From Stentor coeruleus (Eukaryota > Ciliophora > Heterotrichea > Heterotrichida > Stentoridae): a DNA stretch of 64,000 nucleotides. The stretch lies in assembly GCA_001970955.1 (NCBI GenBank), contig MPUH01000221.1, positions 1-64,000 on the forward strand, given 5' to 3'. The notes beneath the pieces were generated by a model. It did not search any database. It was given only the letters and a program-made list of their open reading frames with translations, and had not been told where the DNA came from. The translations under genes and the position numbers were made by a program. This document shows positions 40,392 to 50,134 of this stretch, piece by piece; the first letter of the stretch is position 1, and every line of letters starts with the position of its first letter.

Positions 40392-42680
40392 CTAAGTATT
40401 ATTCTTCAACTTCATAAGTTTCATCATCAACTCCTTCGTAAAATCATCCTCTGGGGGTTTATTCTTAATCAAATACTTCTGAACAATATTTACCCCTTGT
40501 ACCTTCCTCGGGACAAAACATATAATATCCGATCCCAAAACATAATTTCCACTATCTAAAAACCTTCCAGCAACACCTCTTCCCCAAGCATAAATATTCC
40601 CACTTTGTGTCAAACAAATAACTGAAGTTTCCGAACATACAACATCAACAATAAACTCATGTCTAAGACTACTAACCAAAGTTGGATAATTAACATTCTT
40701 CATAGAATTACCAAGTCCTAATTGCCCTTGGTCACCATTTCCCCATACAAAAACTTGTCCCATATCAGTTAAACAAACCGAAAACAAGCATCCAGCTGAT
40801 ATTTTAATAACTTTATGAGCCATAGATTGAACATGATAAATACTTTTAGAAATATTTTCATCTATAGCATTTTCGCTTAATCCAAGTTGTCCATATTCAG
40901 CCCATCCAAAAGCAAAAATTCTCCCATCAGAATCTAAAAGTAACGTATGTGCTTCACCACAAGCTACAGCTTTTATAGACAAATTTTGTTTAGAACAATA
41001 TTTTATTTTTTGTGGACGTAATGCTACATGACCAATATCATCTTTAATAAGTTTTTTAAATTGAATACCTAGTTGGTTTACATCACCACGACCCCAAGCC
41101 CAAACTTCTCCTTCTTCATTTATCCCTATAGTATGATAGCCACCACATTCTAAATATACGAAACGTTCATGGAATATTGAATTAACTAAAGTTGGCATTT
41201 TATAACTTCTTGTATCCCCATGACCTAAACATCCACTTCCTCCATATCCCCATGTCATAACTTTACCTTCATTTGTCACTGCGGCCATATGTTCGAAACC
41301 ACAGCTAATCCATTCAATTTGTATTTTGTGTATAAGTTTAGAGGTTTCTAAATCCCATAATCCGTTCCATAGATTTTTTTTATCGATACAATGAGGAAAT
41401 GCTTTTGTGTTGTTTTCATTACTTGAATATTCAATTGTTAGTCCACTGCCAAAGCCACAGCAAGCTGTGGCGTATAATATTTTACAAGATGATAAAGAAG
41501 TTGACTCGAAAAAAACAAGTTTTTTCATTAGGGGGGAAAACATATCGGGGAAATCAATTGAAGGCTGGATTTCAGGAGCTGTTGTGAGGATTTGTGAAGA
41601 GTTTTCTAAAAGGCCTTTATTAGAAAACTCTTTAATCACTCTATCTCGTATAGCAGGACCTAATAGTTTAGCTTTAGAAGCTGTCTCACCATTTAAAAAC
41701 ATCCTTGTAGTTGATATCATAAGTGGACCCTCATCATCTGGACTTGATAAAGCATCTTCATCCATAGTCTGAATCTTAGATATTTTCCCTAATCCTTCAA
41801 TACTCTTAACCTGAATCGAACTTTCTCTTTCACTTTCTTCCCTTGCGACAAACGCATCAGTTCTTTTCATTATTTCTTCTATCCTTTTCACATGTATACT
41901 ACATATTTCATCATTATTCATAGCTTCTTCTTCATTAATACTATTATAAAGCCTTTTATTCTCATTTTCAATCGCTGATATTTCAATATTATTTGAATTT
42001 TCCAACTTATCCCCACATGAAGATTTATCTAAAAAACACACCTCAGGGCCACTTAACATAGAATTTTGTAGTTGTGATAAACCTAAAGAACTAGCTGGGG
42101 ATATCGAGTTTAAATAAAGTTCATTTTCTTGATGAGCTGCATAATTCCTATGTATATTCATTATCATCTCTTTAGTATTTAATGAAATATCTGCTTTTTC
42201 AGGATTACTACTTGTGTTTAAAGCTGAAGAAATATATGAATTCGTCAATGAAATATGATTTTTTTCCATCTCTTCAGCTAAATTAAAAGGTGTTGTATCA
42301 CCAATATAAGACCCAGAATCAAAACTGTTTAGGTTGATTGAGTTTTTTGGCACACCTCGCTCTGGGGAATTTTCAACAAATGATTGACTGATTTCTGTAT
42401 GTTGACCTCTATTAAATGGACTTCTTTCATGAAGTAAAGCGAGAAATTTATTGATGTTTACAGATGATGGAAGATAATAATCTTGAGATAATAAGGGGGT
42501 AGATGTTGATTGAATTCCTAACATTGGGAATTTGTATATGATATTGAAATTCATACAGTTAAAACGAGATGATTTTGTGTAACTGTAAAGACCTTTATAG
42601 AGAGGATTGTGTTCGATTTGCAAAGTTTCTTGATGGGAGAATTCGGAGTTGCAGTCAGTAGAAATTATATTGCTTTGCAT
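40392..42680 (-). CDS. RCC1-repeat protein
   Basis: A 762-residue protein. Residues 1-400 are mostly disordered and rich in Ser, Asn and Glu, with a possible helix around ENENKRLYNSINEEEAMNND. The C-terminal half (about 420-740) is a beta-propeller of RCC1 repeats: GKVMTWGYGGSGCLGHGDTR, GEVWAWGRGDVNQLGI, GRIFAFGWAEYGQLGLSENA, GQVFVWGNGDQGQLGLGNS and GNIYAWGRGVAGRF. RCC1 propellers can be Ran or Rab exchange factors, or act in ubiquitin ligases and ciliary proteins; the long N-terminal region does not match RCC1 itself, so a nuclear Ran-GEF role is not assumed. Start is the first ATG. Confidence 0.9.
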   Translation of the reverse strand: MQSNIISTDCNSEFSHQETLQIEHNPLYKGLYSYTKSSRFNCMNFNIIYKFPMLGIQSTSTPLLSQDYYLPSSVNINKFLALLHERSPFNRGQHTEISQSFVENSPERGVPKNSINLNSFDSGSYIGDTTPFNLAEEMEKNHISLTNSYISSALNTSSNPEKADISLNTKEMIMNIHRNYAAHQENELYLNSISPASSLGLSQLQNSMLSGPEVCFLDKSSCGDKLENSNNIEISAIENENKRLYNSINEEEAMNNDEICSIHVKRIEEIMKRTDAFVAREESERESSIQVKSIEGLGKISKIQTMDEDALSSPDDEGPLMISTTRMFLNGETASKAKLLGPAIRDRVIKEFSNKGLLENSSQILTTAPEIQPSIDFPDMFSPLMKKLVFFESTSLSSCKILYATACCGFGSGLTIEYSSNENNTKAFPHCIDKKNLWNGLWDLETSKLIHKIQIEWISCGFEHMAAVTNEGKVMTWGYGGSGCLGHGDTRSYKMPTLVNSIFHERFVYLECGGYHTIGINEEGEVWAWGRGDVNQLGIQFKKLIKDDIGHVALRPQKIKYCSKQNLSIKAVACGEAHTLLLDSDGRIFAFGWAEYGQLGLSENAIDENISKSIYHVQSMAHKVIKISAGCLFSVCLTDMGQVFVWGNGDQGQLGLGNSMKNVNYPTLVSSLRHEFIVDVVCSETSVICLTQSGNIYAWGRGVAGRFLDSGNYVLGSDIICFVPRKVQGVNIVQKYLIKNKPPEDDFTKELMMKLMKLKNNT

Positions 42681-43709
42681 TAAAGTTTTTTTATAATATA
42701 AAGATTATGGTTTAAGATCTTTCAAGGTTTCTGGGTTAGGATAATATTAGAAAGGTGGCTTGATATAGGGTTTATGGTTGTTGGAATAAAGGATTTATAG
42801 TAAGTTTTGATTGAATCAGATTGATTGAGTTTTTGTTATGAGATGCAAATATTAAGTTACAAAAATATGATAATATGGCGATTTGTGATGATGTGGTTAA
42901 GAGATTTTTTATTTTAAAAGTTTCTAGATTTTAATTGTGGAGCAGATTTGGCAGATGTAAGAAGTATTTAAGAGAACCGTTCAAAAAAGATAAAGCGGGA
43001 AGATACTATAATAATTGGGAAAGACTCGAATTTAACAAGCGATATTTCAACTATCTAATCTAAGTTACGAAAATCTAATTAATAACTAATTATTTAATAA
43101 AGTTATATAGGCAAAAAATAATATATGCAATCAATTAAAGTTAGATAATAGGTACAGGATATTATCTTATCATCCAAAATAACAGCACGATAGAAGATAT
43201 TTAACTAATACTCCAAGGAGAGAAGTTAATGCCCAGGATATAAATGGAAAAAAGCACCTTGTATGTGGTTGTAAATTCAATATCACAATAATAAACAAAC
43301 TTTTAGTCAGCAATGAAGTGAACACAAGCATTCCTATTTTTTAATTATATTTATATCTATAAAAACTAATTACTTACTCACAATTTCAGCAAGATTTTTA
43401 AGACATCCTAAGCAAATTAGATAAACTTATTTATCTTAGTTTATAATAATACTAAATATATCTAATCCTAGAATACAAATAATCTCAAATTTGGTAAAAT
43501 ATCAGATAAAATATTACAACAAAAAGATTCTTAACTACAAATACCTAATAAAAAAATCCATTTTCTAATCTTCTTTCTTATCACCATATTCAAAAACCAC
43601 TTTTCCCCTATTAAACCACTTTTATTTTTTCCACAATAAACTCAATATTTTCCCTTATCTCATCCTATATTTTTTAACACCTACCTTAATCTAAATTTTA
43701 AAATATTAT
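42681..43709. other. Intergenic, about 1 kb
   Basis: G+T-rich on the plus strand at 42700-42900 and A+C-rich at 43400-43700. The middle (42950-43330) is slightly richer in G and C with short protein-like snatches but no open frame, so it may hold an old relic. Nothing can be named. Confidence 0.4.
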
Positions 43710-44513
43710 CTATTTATTGTTTTCTGCTACTTTTTTTAAAGACTCTTCCAGCTGTATTCTCTTAAGTTTTTCTTCTTTTAGCAAAGATTCAAGTTCCATA
43801 ATATAGCGTCTTTGAGATGAAGTTGTTAAACCACTAACATAACTAAGCCCATCTCTAAGATAATCTTCTTGATTTTGATAATTCTTTCCCTCTTCTTCAT
43901 ATATTTCAACAGGAGGTGCCTCATCCACATTTTGTTGATCAGGATTTTCGAACTTTTCAATATCAACATGTTGTTCCTCATTAGGTCTTTCTTCATTTCT
44001 TACTTGCTGTCTGTTTTTCAATGGACTTTCTGAGTTAGCATCTAAAGGACGATTTTTAGAATTGCTACTAGCGGACCGGTATTTAAAAATCCTTTGCTTT
44101 ATAGGATTAGGGTCTTGGGGTGGAGCTTTGTTTTCTACAGGCATAGAGCTTTTAATAGAAGCACTTCTTGGCTTAAGACTTCCTGTTGTTGATGGCCTAC
44201 CGACCAAATAATTTTCTTTGGGAGCCAAAGATTGAATCAGGTTAGATTTCTGCATCAAAGGTGGTGGGCGAGCGTATTTCCCACGAACTTCAGCATATAC
44301 CCCAGTTAGTTTGCTATCTGTTGTTTGATAAAACTGTTTACTAAAAGATGATGAATTAACTGGCTTAGCTGATGCTGAATTTGGTGTTGAACTAAACTTG
44401 GGTAATTGTTGATAATGACTATTTAGATCTTACTTATAAAACCTTGATGCTGCTGTTATCTCTTTAGAGACTCGTTGTTGCCAAGCTAAATGCTGGTCAT
44501 GATAATATGCCAT
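43710..44513 (-). CDS. Disordered protein with C-terminal coiled coil, two exons
   Basis: 262 residues after removing one 15-nt intron (44433-44419). Exon 1 (44513-44434) gives MAYYHDQHLAWQQRVSKEIT..., exon 2 continues with NHYQQLPKFSS and a long Pro/Ser/Lys/Asn-rich disordered region. The C terminus is an ordered block, GLTTSSQRRYIMELESLLKE, leading into a charged coiled coil (EKLKRIQLEESLKKVAE). No named domain is recognised. The N-terminal helix and C-terminal coiled coil around a disordered centre suggest an adaptor or cytoskeletal protein. Without the intron the frame would start at an internal Met at 44258. Confidence 0.8.
44419..44433 (-). other. 15-nt intron in the coiled-coil protein gene
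   Basis: GTAAGATCTAAATAG on the minus strand. It contains an in-frame TAA; removal joins RFY to NHYQQLPKFSS and gives an ATG-initiated frame. T9-A10 is present. Confidence 0.9.
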
Positions 44514-45885
44514 TGTTTATATATGCTTTTAATATAAGAAATCACATAATTTTATCAAAGAATCACTAGGTTTTTTTTTAAGGTTTTTAGAGATTAAGTT
44601 TTGGGATTTTATTTCAAAATACTTTTTTTTTTAAGGGTTTTTTTTTGTGAAGATTTAGAGATTGAGATTTTGGTTTATACTTTAGGAGAGGAATTCTTTG
44701 TAGGCTTGATCAGGGTTTCTGGAAATAGTGAGGTAAAAATGGGACATTTTAAAGATATTTTATAGGAAAATGTAACCATATTCAAGAGATGATAATAATT
44801 GAAAACATTATATCTTTGGAGAAATCATATGATTTTAGAAGGATTTGTGACTTGATGTGGAAGAAGTATATTCTTGTGATGGAAATTGAAATAGAAAATA
44901 ATAAGAGATAGGCTGGGGTTCGTAGATTAAAAGATATTGATGAATTATTGTAACATACATTTAGCTCCATCTCAGTTAGTAAAAGAAAAAATATCTTTTC
45001 TATTACTGATCCCTAGTGAAACATTATTAAGTATTATCTGGCTGTAGTCATTTAATATAAGCAATAGTTTGTGAATATATCAAAATAATCAATTTATGAT
45101 GAATATGATTCGGTGTGTTTTGTGATGTGTAGATTATTTGAAATGAAGTTTAAGTCATGCATTGAAAAAATAATACTTAAATTCAATAAACTCAAATTCA
45201 TAATATATATTGTTTATTTAATATAAACTTTAAAACGTAGTATATTATCTTCTAACTTCTAAACAAATTTTGATTATTTGGCACTCCATACTATTTTAGA
45301 CNTAATATAAACTTTAAAACGTAGTATATTATCTTCTAACTTCTAAACAAATTTTGATTATTTGGCACTCCATACTATTTTAGACTTATTGTAAAAACTA
45401 TTATTATTAGTTATGCAAACTCTAATGAACTATATTTATTTATTCTTTAAATGCATAATAAAATACACTTTATAATATATTTTTTATCTAAAAATACTCC
45501 GAATTTTGTTATTTCGCTGTATTTGAAATTTTCTAACACATATAATCAAAACAATAATATTTCCTTATATCTCTTTTCTTTTCTTTTACTACTAAATTTA
45601 TCATTCTCATATATCCTTACATCTATAAAACCCCCATAAACTATATTTCATCCCTTCTTAATTATTAACTATTAAACCTTATAACTTTTAACACCCTAAA
45701 TACACAAACACTTCTAATACTAAAATTTCCAAATAACCCATTATCCTATTTTTTACCTCTAAACCTTATCAAAATCATATTTTAAACATTTCAATCCTTA
45801 AACATAAACAACAAAACAAGACCAAAAACCTTTGCATTATTCCTCTTCACATACTACTTAAGGATAAAAATTCATATAATTGTAA
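44514..45885. other. Divergent intergenic region, 1.4 kb
   Basis: G+T-rich on the plus strand from 44530 to about 44950, mixed in the middle, A+C-rich from about 45540 to 45880. It contains an artefactual 83-bp duplication around the N at 45302. No gene was found; frames of about 62 codons at 44782-44970 and 45451-45639 follow the composition bias. Confidence 0.5.
45219..45385. repeat. Artefactual duplication around a single N (83 bp each side)
   Basis: The N at 45302 is flanked by two identical 83-nt copies (45219-45301 and 45303-45385). Same scaffolding pattern as the other four N positions. Confidence 0.85.
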
Positions 45886-46296
45886 ATGGAAACTATCAAT
45901 AGAGTTATCGAGAACTTGAACAGAGAAACCAAAAACATTAAAATCTTTAGAAAAATTGAGAAAAAAACAGGTTTAGAAACAGGGGCATGCACAATGATCA
46001 TATTTTCAACACTTTTTTCTATGGTTTTCTTTGGCTATTCCCCTCTACTAATTTGTGAGATCCAAAGCCTAGTTTACCCAGCTTATGCATCTTTGTTCTG
46101 CCCACACAAATATTGGTATACTTATTGGGTAATCTCATCAATTCTCAAATTAATCTTCATGATTTTACCAAATATGAACTTTTTATTAAGCATTCGATTT
46201 CTTATCACTGCCTATTTTTCAATGCCAAATGTGACAAAGTGTATTGAAGTTCATAATTATATCATTAATGCTATCCCAATGCCTTTAAGTGATTAA
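45886..46296 (+). CDS. HVA22/DP1/REEP-family ER-shaping protein
   Basis: A 136-residue TB2/DP1/HVA22 protein. The signature runs from about residue 56: CEIQSLVYPAYASLFCPHKY followed by WYTYWVISSILKLIF, with membrane hairpins at about 36-55 and 75-115. These proteins wedge into the ER membrane and stabilise tubules (REEP5, Yop1). The N-terminal 30 residues form a charged amphipathic helix (ENLNRETKNIKIFRKIEKKT), as in REEP5. A glutamate that usually follows the W.TYW..YS motif is not evident. Start is the first ATG. A+C-rich 5' flank and G+T-rich 3' flank fit a plus-strand gene. Confidence 0.88.
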   Translation: METINRVIENLNRETKNIKIFRKIEKKTGLETGACTMIIFSTLFSMVFFGYSPLLICEIQSLVYPAYASLFCPHKYWYTYWVISSILKLIFMILPNMNFLLSIRFLITAYFSMPNVTKCIEVHNYIINAIPMPLSD

Positions 46297-46732
46297 AGAG
46301 ATTAATCTGAACTTATCAGAAATATTTAAGATAGAATCTTGAATTTTTTTAATTTTTTTTGGGATTATGTAGTAAAGATAGGAATTAGAAGTTTTTATGT
46401 TGTATGTAGGGTAGTTGGATATGGGATTTATGGTTGAGGAGTTTTTGTGGGAATTGTAGGTTGAGATGTTGAGTTTTTTTTTTATTTTGAAGGGTAGTTT
46501 ATAAGGAAAATTGGTTTAAAATATGTGAGGAATAGGTTTTAGGTTGTTTAAATTTTGGGTTTTATTAGTATTGAATAGAGTATTAATCTAAGTTGCTTTT
46601 TTTATATAAATAGTGATTAAGTTTTTATTGTATTTTTTTAACTAATAACTTTATAGCACTAACCTACTCATAATCTTCAATGCAATTTATGTTATATAGC
46701 ATCTATAGATAGCCACAAATACATACATATTA
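46297..46732. other. Convergent intergenic region
   Basis: Strongly G+T-rich on the plus strand up to about 46580, then mixed. No gene was found. Confidence 0.5.
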
Positions 46733-47971
46733 TTATTTATTTTGCAAATACATCAAAGGTTTTTTACATTTCTGCTGCAAAAACTCCCTATACTCTGAAT
46801 ACGACGCTACAATCTTAGGGTTCAGTACCTGTATCTGCTTTAAAACCATTTTCACATTATACTTNTGCAAAAACTCCCTATACTCTGAATACGACGCTAC
46901 AATCTTAGGGTTCAGTACCTGTATCTGCTTTAAAACCATTTTCACATTATACTTAAACCCAATTTGTTTAACAACCTGATTTCCCACAAGGTTCAATACT
47001 TCCAATCCTTCAACATCAGCTAATGCACTAATAGCCGAAAAGTGTAAAATCCTATTATAACTAGCATCAACAAGTTTTAACCCATAAAACCCAACAAGTG
47101 AATTTAACTCAACAATTCTATTATGAGCAATATGCAATTCCTTAAGGTAAATAAGTTTATCAGTATTTTTCAAACTTTGTATAAAATTCCAGTTTAAATT
47201 AACACAAAGTATCGATTGAATTCCTTCAAGATTTGGTATATTAGTAAGCTTACACCTACTCAAATTTAAAGTTCTTATACCAATAGGAAGTTGATAATTA
47301 GTAAAACTCACTGGGCTTAAAGGGCTTGTTTCATCCCAATCAGAATTAACAACAAAAGTTTCTAAAGTATCACAATCAATAGGTTTAAAAAAACCTCTTA
47401 AAGCTATATCTTGACTGATTCTTCCAGTTGGTGTACAAGCTTTTGATTGTTTAACACTAGATAATCTTCCATCTGGTGTTTGAGGGATTCTTAATATACT
47501 AAGCTTTGATTTTTCAGGCTCGATTTCTGTTTCTGGAGTTGTTGGGTTGAATTTACTCATATAAACTAGTTCATTTAAATCTAAACTACAAGGGCAAATA
47601 CTATCTTCTTCACATTCCCCTGTATATGGGCATATTGTCATAAGTTTTTCCATAACCCCATCCCAGTTTATGAGTTTGCCAAAATCACTTTCAAAACATT
47701 GAAACACTTGGCGAAAAGATAAACAGATTACTGTTGATGATAATGAATAGATTTGGTATGAGGATAAAGGCAAATACTTGAAATTTTCTATTAAAGTGTT
47801 AAGAAAACTCTCAGTCGTTATAGACATTGAGCTTACTTGTAGAGATACAACACTTAAGGAGAGGTTGAAAATTAGTGAGAGATGCTTAAGCCATTGAAGA
47901 CGGTCCATAACTTTTTCTCCATCCATACCATTATGCTCTGGGCCTTTGACTTTTTCTAGGAGAGACTCCAT
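46733..47971 (-). CDS. Leucine-rich-repeat protein 2, contains an artefactual duplication
   Basis: Paralog of the LRR gene at 37423-38712: same N-terminal domain (SLIFNLSLSV, SITTESFLNTLIENFKYLPL, SFRQVFQCFESDFGKLINWD, SLDLNELVYMSKF), a disordered linker, then SDS22-type repeats (IRTLNLSRCKLTNIPNLEG, LKELHIAHNRIVELNSLVG) and the cap QIGFKYNVKMVLKQIQVLNP. As printed the frame has 412 codons, but 29 residues plus one X near the C terminus come from a duplicated 89-nt stretch around the N at 46865. The real protein is most likely 382 residues. The duplication plus N is 90 nt, so the frame is kept by chance. The C terminus is a basic QQKCKKPLMYLQNK tail. Confidence 0.85.
   Translation of the reverse strand: MESLLEKVKGPEHNGMDGEKVMDRLQWLKHLSLIFNLSLSVVSLQVSSMSITTESFLNTLIENFKYLPLSSYQIYSLSSTVICLSFRQVFQCFESDFGKLINWDGVMEKLMTICPYTGECEEDSICPCSLDLNELVYMSKFNPTTPETEIEPEKSKLSILRIPQTPDGRLSSVKQSKACTPTGRISQDIALRGFFKPIDCDTLETFVVNSDWDETSPLSPVSFTNYQLPIGIRTLNLSRCKLTNIPNLEGIQSILCVNLNWNFIQSLKNTDKLIYLKELHIAHNRIVELNSLVGFYGLKLVDASYNRILHFSAISALADVEGLEVLNLVGNQVVKQIGFKYNVKMVLKQIQVLNPKIVASYSEYREFLXKYNVKMVLKQIQVLNPKIVASYSEYREFLQQKCKKPLMYLQNK
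46776..46954. repeat. Artefactual duplication around a single N inside a gene (89 bp)
   Basis: The N at 46865 separates identical 89-nt copies (46776-46864 and 46866-46954). The paralogous gene has only one copy of the corresponding segment, which supports an artefact. Confidence 0.9.
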
Positions 47972-48298
47972 GATTAATATTGTTGGATTTTTTTGTGATA
48001 GGGAATTTTGGTTTATGATTTTATTTTGATTTATGGGTTAGAATGAGGATAATTGAAGTTGGGAAATGAGAAGATGAGGAGTAATTAAAATCTGTTTGTT
48101 GGTGTGGTTTTATAGGATGATGCTGGTTAAGAATTTTTAAGGATAGAGTTTTTTATTTGATTATGTGTATAGAGTATATTATTTTTGTATTATTAGGATT
48201 TTTAAATAAGAAAAAAGTGTTATTTGAGAATACTGTGTAGATAGTGAGAATTTTAGTGGACCTTAATTCGCAAAGAGCTCAATAGTAATTTTATCAAA
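47972..48298. promoter_or_regulatory. Short divergent promoter region
   Basis: 327 nt between the starts of LRR protein 2 (minus) and the TBC gene (plus). G+T-rich on the plus strand for most of its length. It must hold both promoters; no shared motif is obvious. Confidence 0.4.
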
Positions 48299-50038
48299 AT
48301 GGAAACTGAAGAAGAAAATCAAGAATCAAAATGCTTCAGATGCAGTTGTCCCTTTAAAGAAGGTTCCTGGGACCGAAATCCAATTATTCATAGCATAAGT
48401 GAAAATCTTTGTCAACTCTGTGAAAACTACTTTTGCACTATGAAAATTACAAAAAAAATCTCATGGAATGAGCTTCTACCTCAAGGGTCCCAATGGCTTG
48501 AATCTAGTGGGATCTTATCCTACATGCGTCAATACAATCATGGTATTTCCACTTATCTAGCAATAAAAATCCCATCAGAAGATGAAAAGCAACTAGAGCA
48601 AAAAGTCCTTTCTGGGCTTACTGACGCTGAAACTTTCTTAGGAGACATGAAAATCTGTTTACAAATTGTAAGAAAAGAAAGCTATAGAATCGATATATTC
48701 AAAGTTCTAAGAGCTTATATCGCTAAAAATCCTCAAGTCGGGTATTGTGAAGGTTTAAATATAGTTTGTGCTTGGCTTTTGATGTTTTTTGATGTAAATT
48801 CTGCTATGTGGGTGTTAAGTTATTTGATAGAAAAAGTTCTTTTACCTGATTTTTATATAGGAAACAAGCATGGGAATTCAGTAAATGGGATTTATATTGA
48901 AGCTAGTGTTATTGCTGAAGTCTTAGAAATGCTCATGCCTGGAGTTAAACAAGGTTGTTTACCTACTGAACAATTTTCTTCATTTTTTAGTTATCAGCCT
49001 CTTGTGAATTTATTTGTCAATATTGTGAACTTTGAATGCACATTTTTTATATGGGATAAGCTTATGAACCAAGGCTCGATTGCTTTGATTAATGGAACAG
49101 TTTCTCTTGCTATGGTGTGTGAACAGGATATTATTAATGGTGAACATCCGATGAAGATAATGAAAAGTTTGTATAGGAGGAATATTGAAGAACAGTTGCA
49201 GGATTTGTATTTGAAGTGTGATAAGGTTATTGATCTGGGTATGGTGGAGTCGATGAGGGCTAAAGCGAAGGAGTTCAGGGCAAAACAGTGGATTAATTGT
49301 GAGAAGATTTTGATTAAGAGATTGGAGAATTGCTCAAATTTTAATTTAAATGAGATATTAGATATACAGCAAATATTCAACACAATGATAGAAGAAAAAG
49401 AAAAACGTCTGAAGAAAATAAAATTCTTCCGTAGGTCTAACACAATGGACGTTAAACAAATAAACGATATCTCTGGCCTAGAGTCCTCAAGTACAGGTAT
49501 AAGTAAAACAGAGTTTATTAAAGTAATCTCCAAATTCAACAAAAACCTCAAACACTCAGCAGGAATCCTCTTCGAGCAATTCGATGAAGACAAATCAGGA
49601 AATCTTGACTTTCGCGAACTAACCCTCTGCATCTCAGTATTCTGGAAAGGGACATTCGAAGAAAAACTCCGAGTCTGCTTCGATGCATACGACAAAGACA
49701 AATCAGGGTATTTGCAAGCTGAAGAAATCGAAAATCTCATTAACAACCTTTTAAAACAATATCAAAAATATAAAAACGACGAAGAAGATCGCCAAAGCAT
49801 TCAAACAATTGAAGAAATCACAAAAAGATTAAGAGATTTATGTGAACAATTCAATGGAATCTTATGTTTTGAAGATTTTTCCCTTGCTGTAAAAACAGAC
49901 CCTATGCTTTACTCGTGTTTTTTTGACCACTTTGGCCAAAGTACCGGGAATGCTAGTGAATATATGAAAAAGTTTTCTAATGAAAAAGAAAGTGGGCCTT
50001 TTGTCGTAAAGAAATGCCAAAGCTGTTGGATTTTCTAA
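48299..50038 (+). CDS. TBC/EF-hand protein with altered catalytic fingers
   Basis: A 579-residue protein built like the TBC and EF-hand part of TBC1D8/9 Rab GAPs. Residues 12-46 hold Cys pairs (CFRCSC, CQLCENYFC) that may bind zinc. The TBC domain spans about 70-310. The arginine finger motif IxxDxxR reads FLGDMKI with Asp116 but Ile119, and the glutamine finger of GYCQG reads GYCEG with Glu151, so both catalytic residues are replaced and normal GAP chemistry is unlikely. EF-hand loops lie at 429-440 (DEDKSGNLDFRE) and 465-476 (DKDKSGYLQAEE) and look calcium-competent. The C terminus CWIF fits a CaaX prenylation box. It is probably a calcium-regulated Rab-binding protein. The PDI-like gene starts 96 nt downstream. 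Confidence 0.9.
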   Translation: METEEENQESKCFRCSCPFKEGSWDRNPIIHSISENLCQLCENYFCTMKITKKISWNELLPQGSQWLESSGILSYMRQYNHGISTYLAIKIPSEDEKQLEQKVLSGLTDAETFLGDMKICLQIVRKESYRIDIFKVLRAYIAKNPQVGYCEGLNIVCAWLLMFFDVNSAMWVLSYLIEKVLLPDFYIGNKHGNSVNGIYIEASVIAEVLEMLMPGVKQGCLPTEQFSSFFSYQPLVNLFVNIVNFECTFFIWDKLMNQGSIALINGTVSLAMVCEQDIINGEHPMKIMKSLYRRNIEEQLQDLYLKCDKVIDLGMVESMRAKAKEFRAKQWINCEKILIKRLENCSNFNLNEILDIQQIFNTMIEEKEKRLKKIKFFRRSNTMDVKQINDISGLESSSTGISKTEFIKVISKFNKNLKHSAGILFEQFDEDKSGNLDFRELTLCISVFWKGTFEEKLRVCFDAYDKDKSGYLQAEEIENLINNLLKQYQKYKNDEEDRQSIQTIEEITKRLRDLCEQFNGILCFEDFSLAVKTDPMLYSCFFDHFGQSTGNASEYMKKFSNEKESGPFVVKKCQSCWIF

Positions 50039-50134
50039 GTAATTTAGTTTATGTATTGAAGGAGTTTAAAGGATTTTTATAGAGAAGAATAAAATATTAG
50101 AGTATGGTAAATTTAATATGGGATAAATTATAAT

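Noticed and set aside
42950-43010. Short translated match to an AAA-ATPase-like GADLADV motif
   Set aside because: Seven residues only, with no further similarity on either side.
48994-49746. 250-codon minus-strand frame inside the TBC gene
   Set aside because: Antisense shadow of a clear coding gene; Ser/Ile/Phe-rich with no domain.
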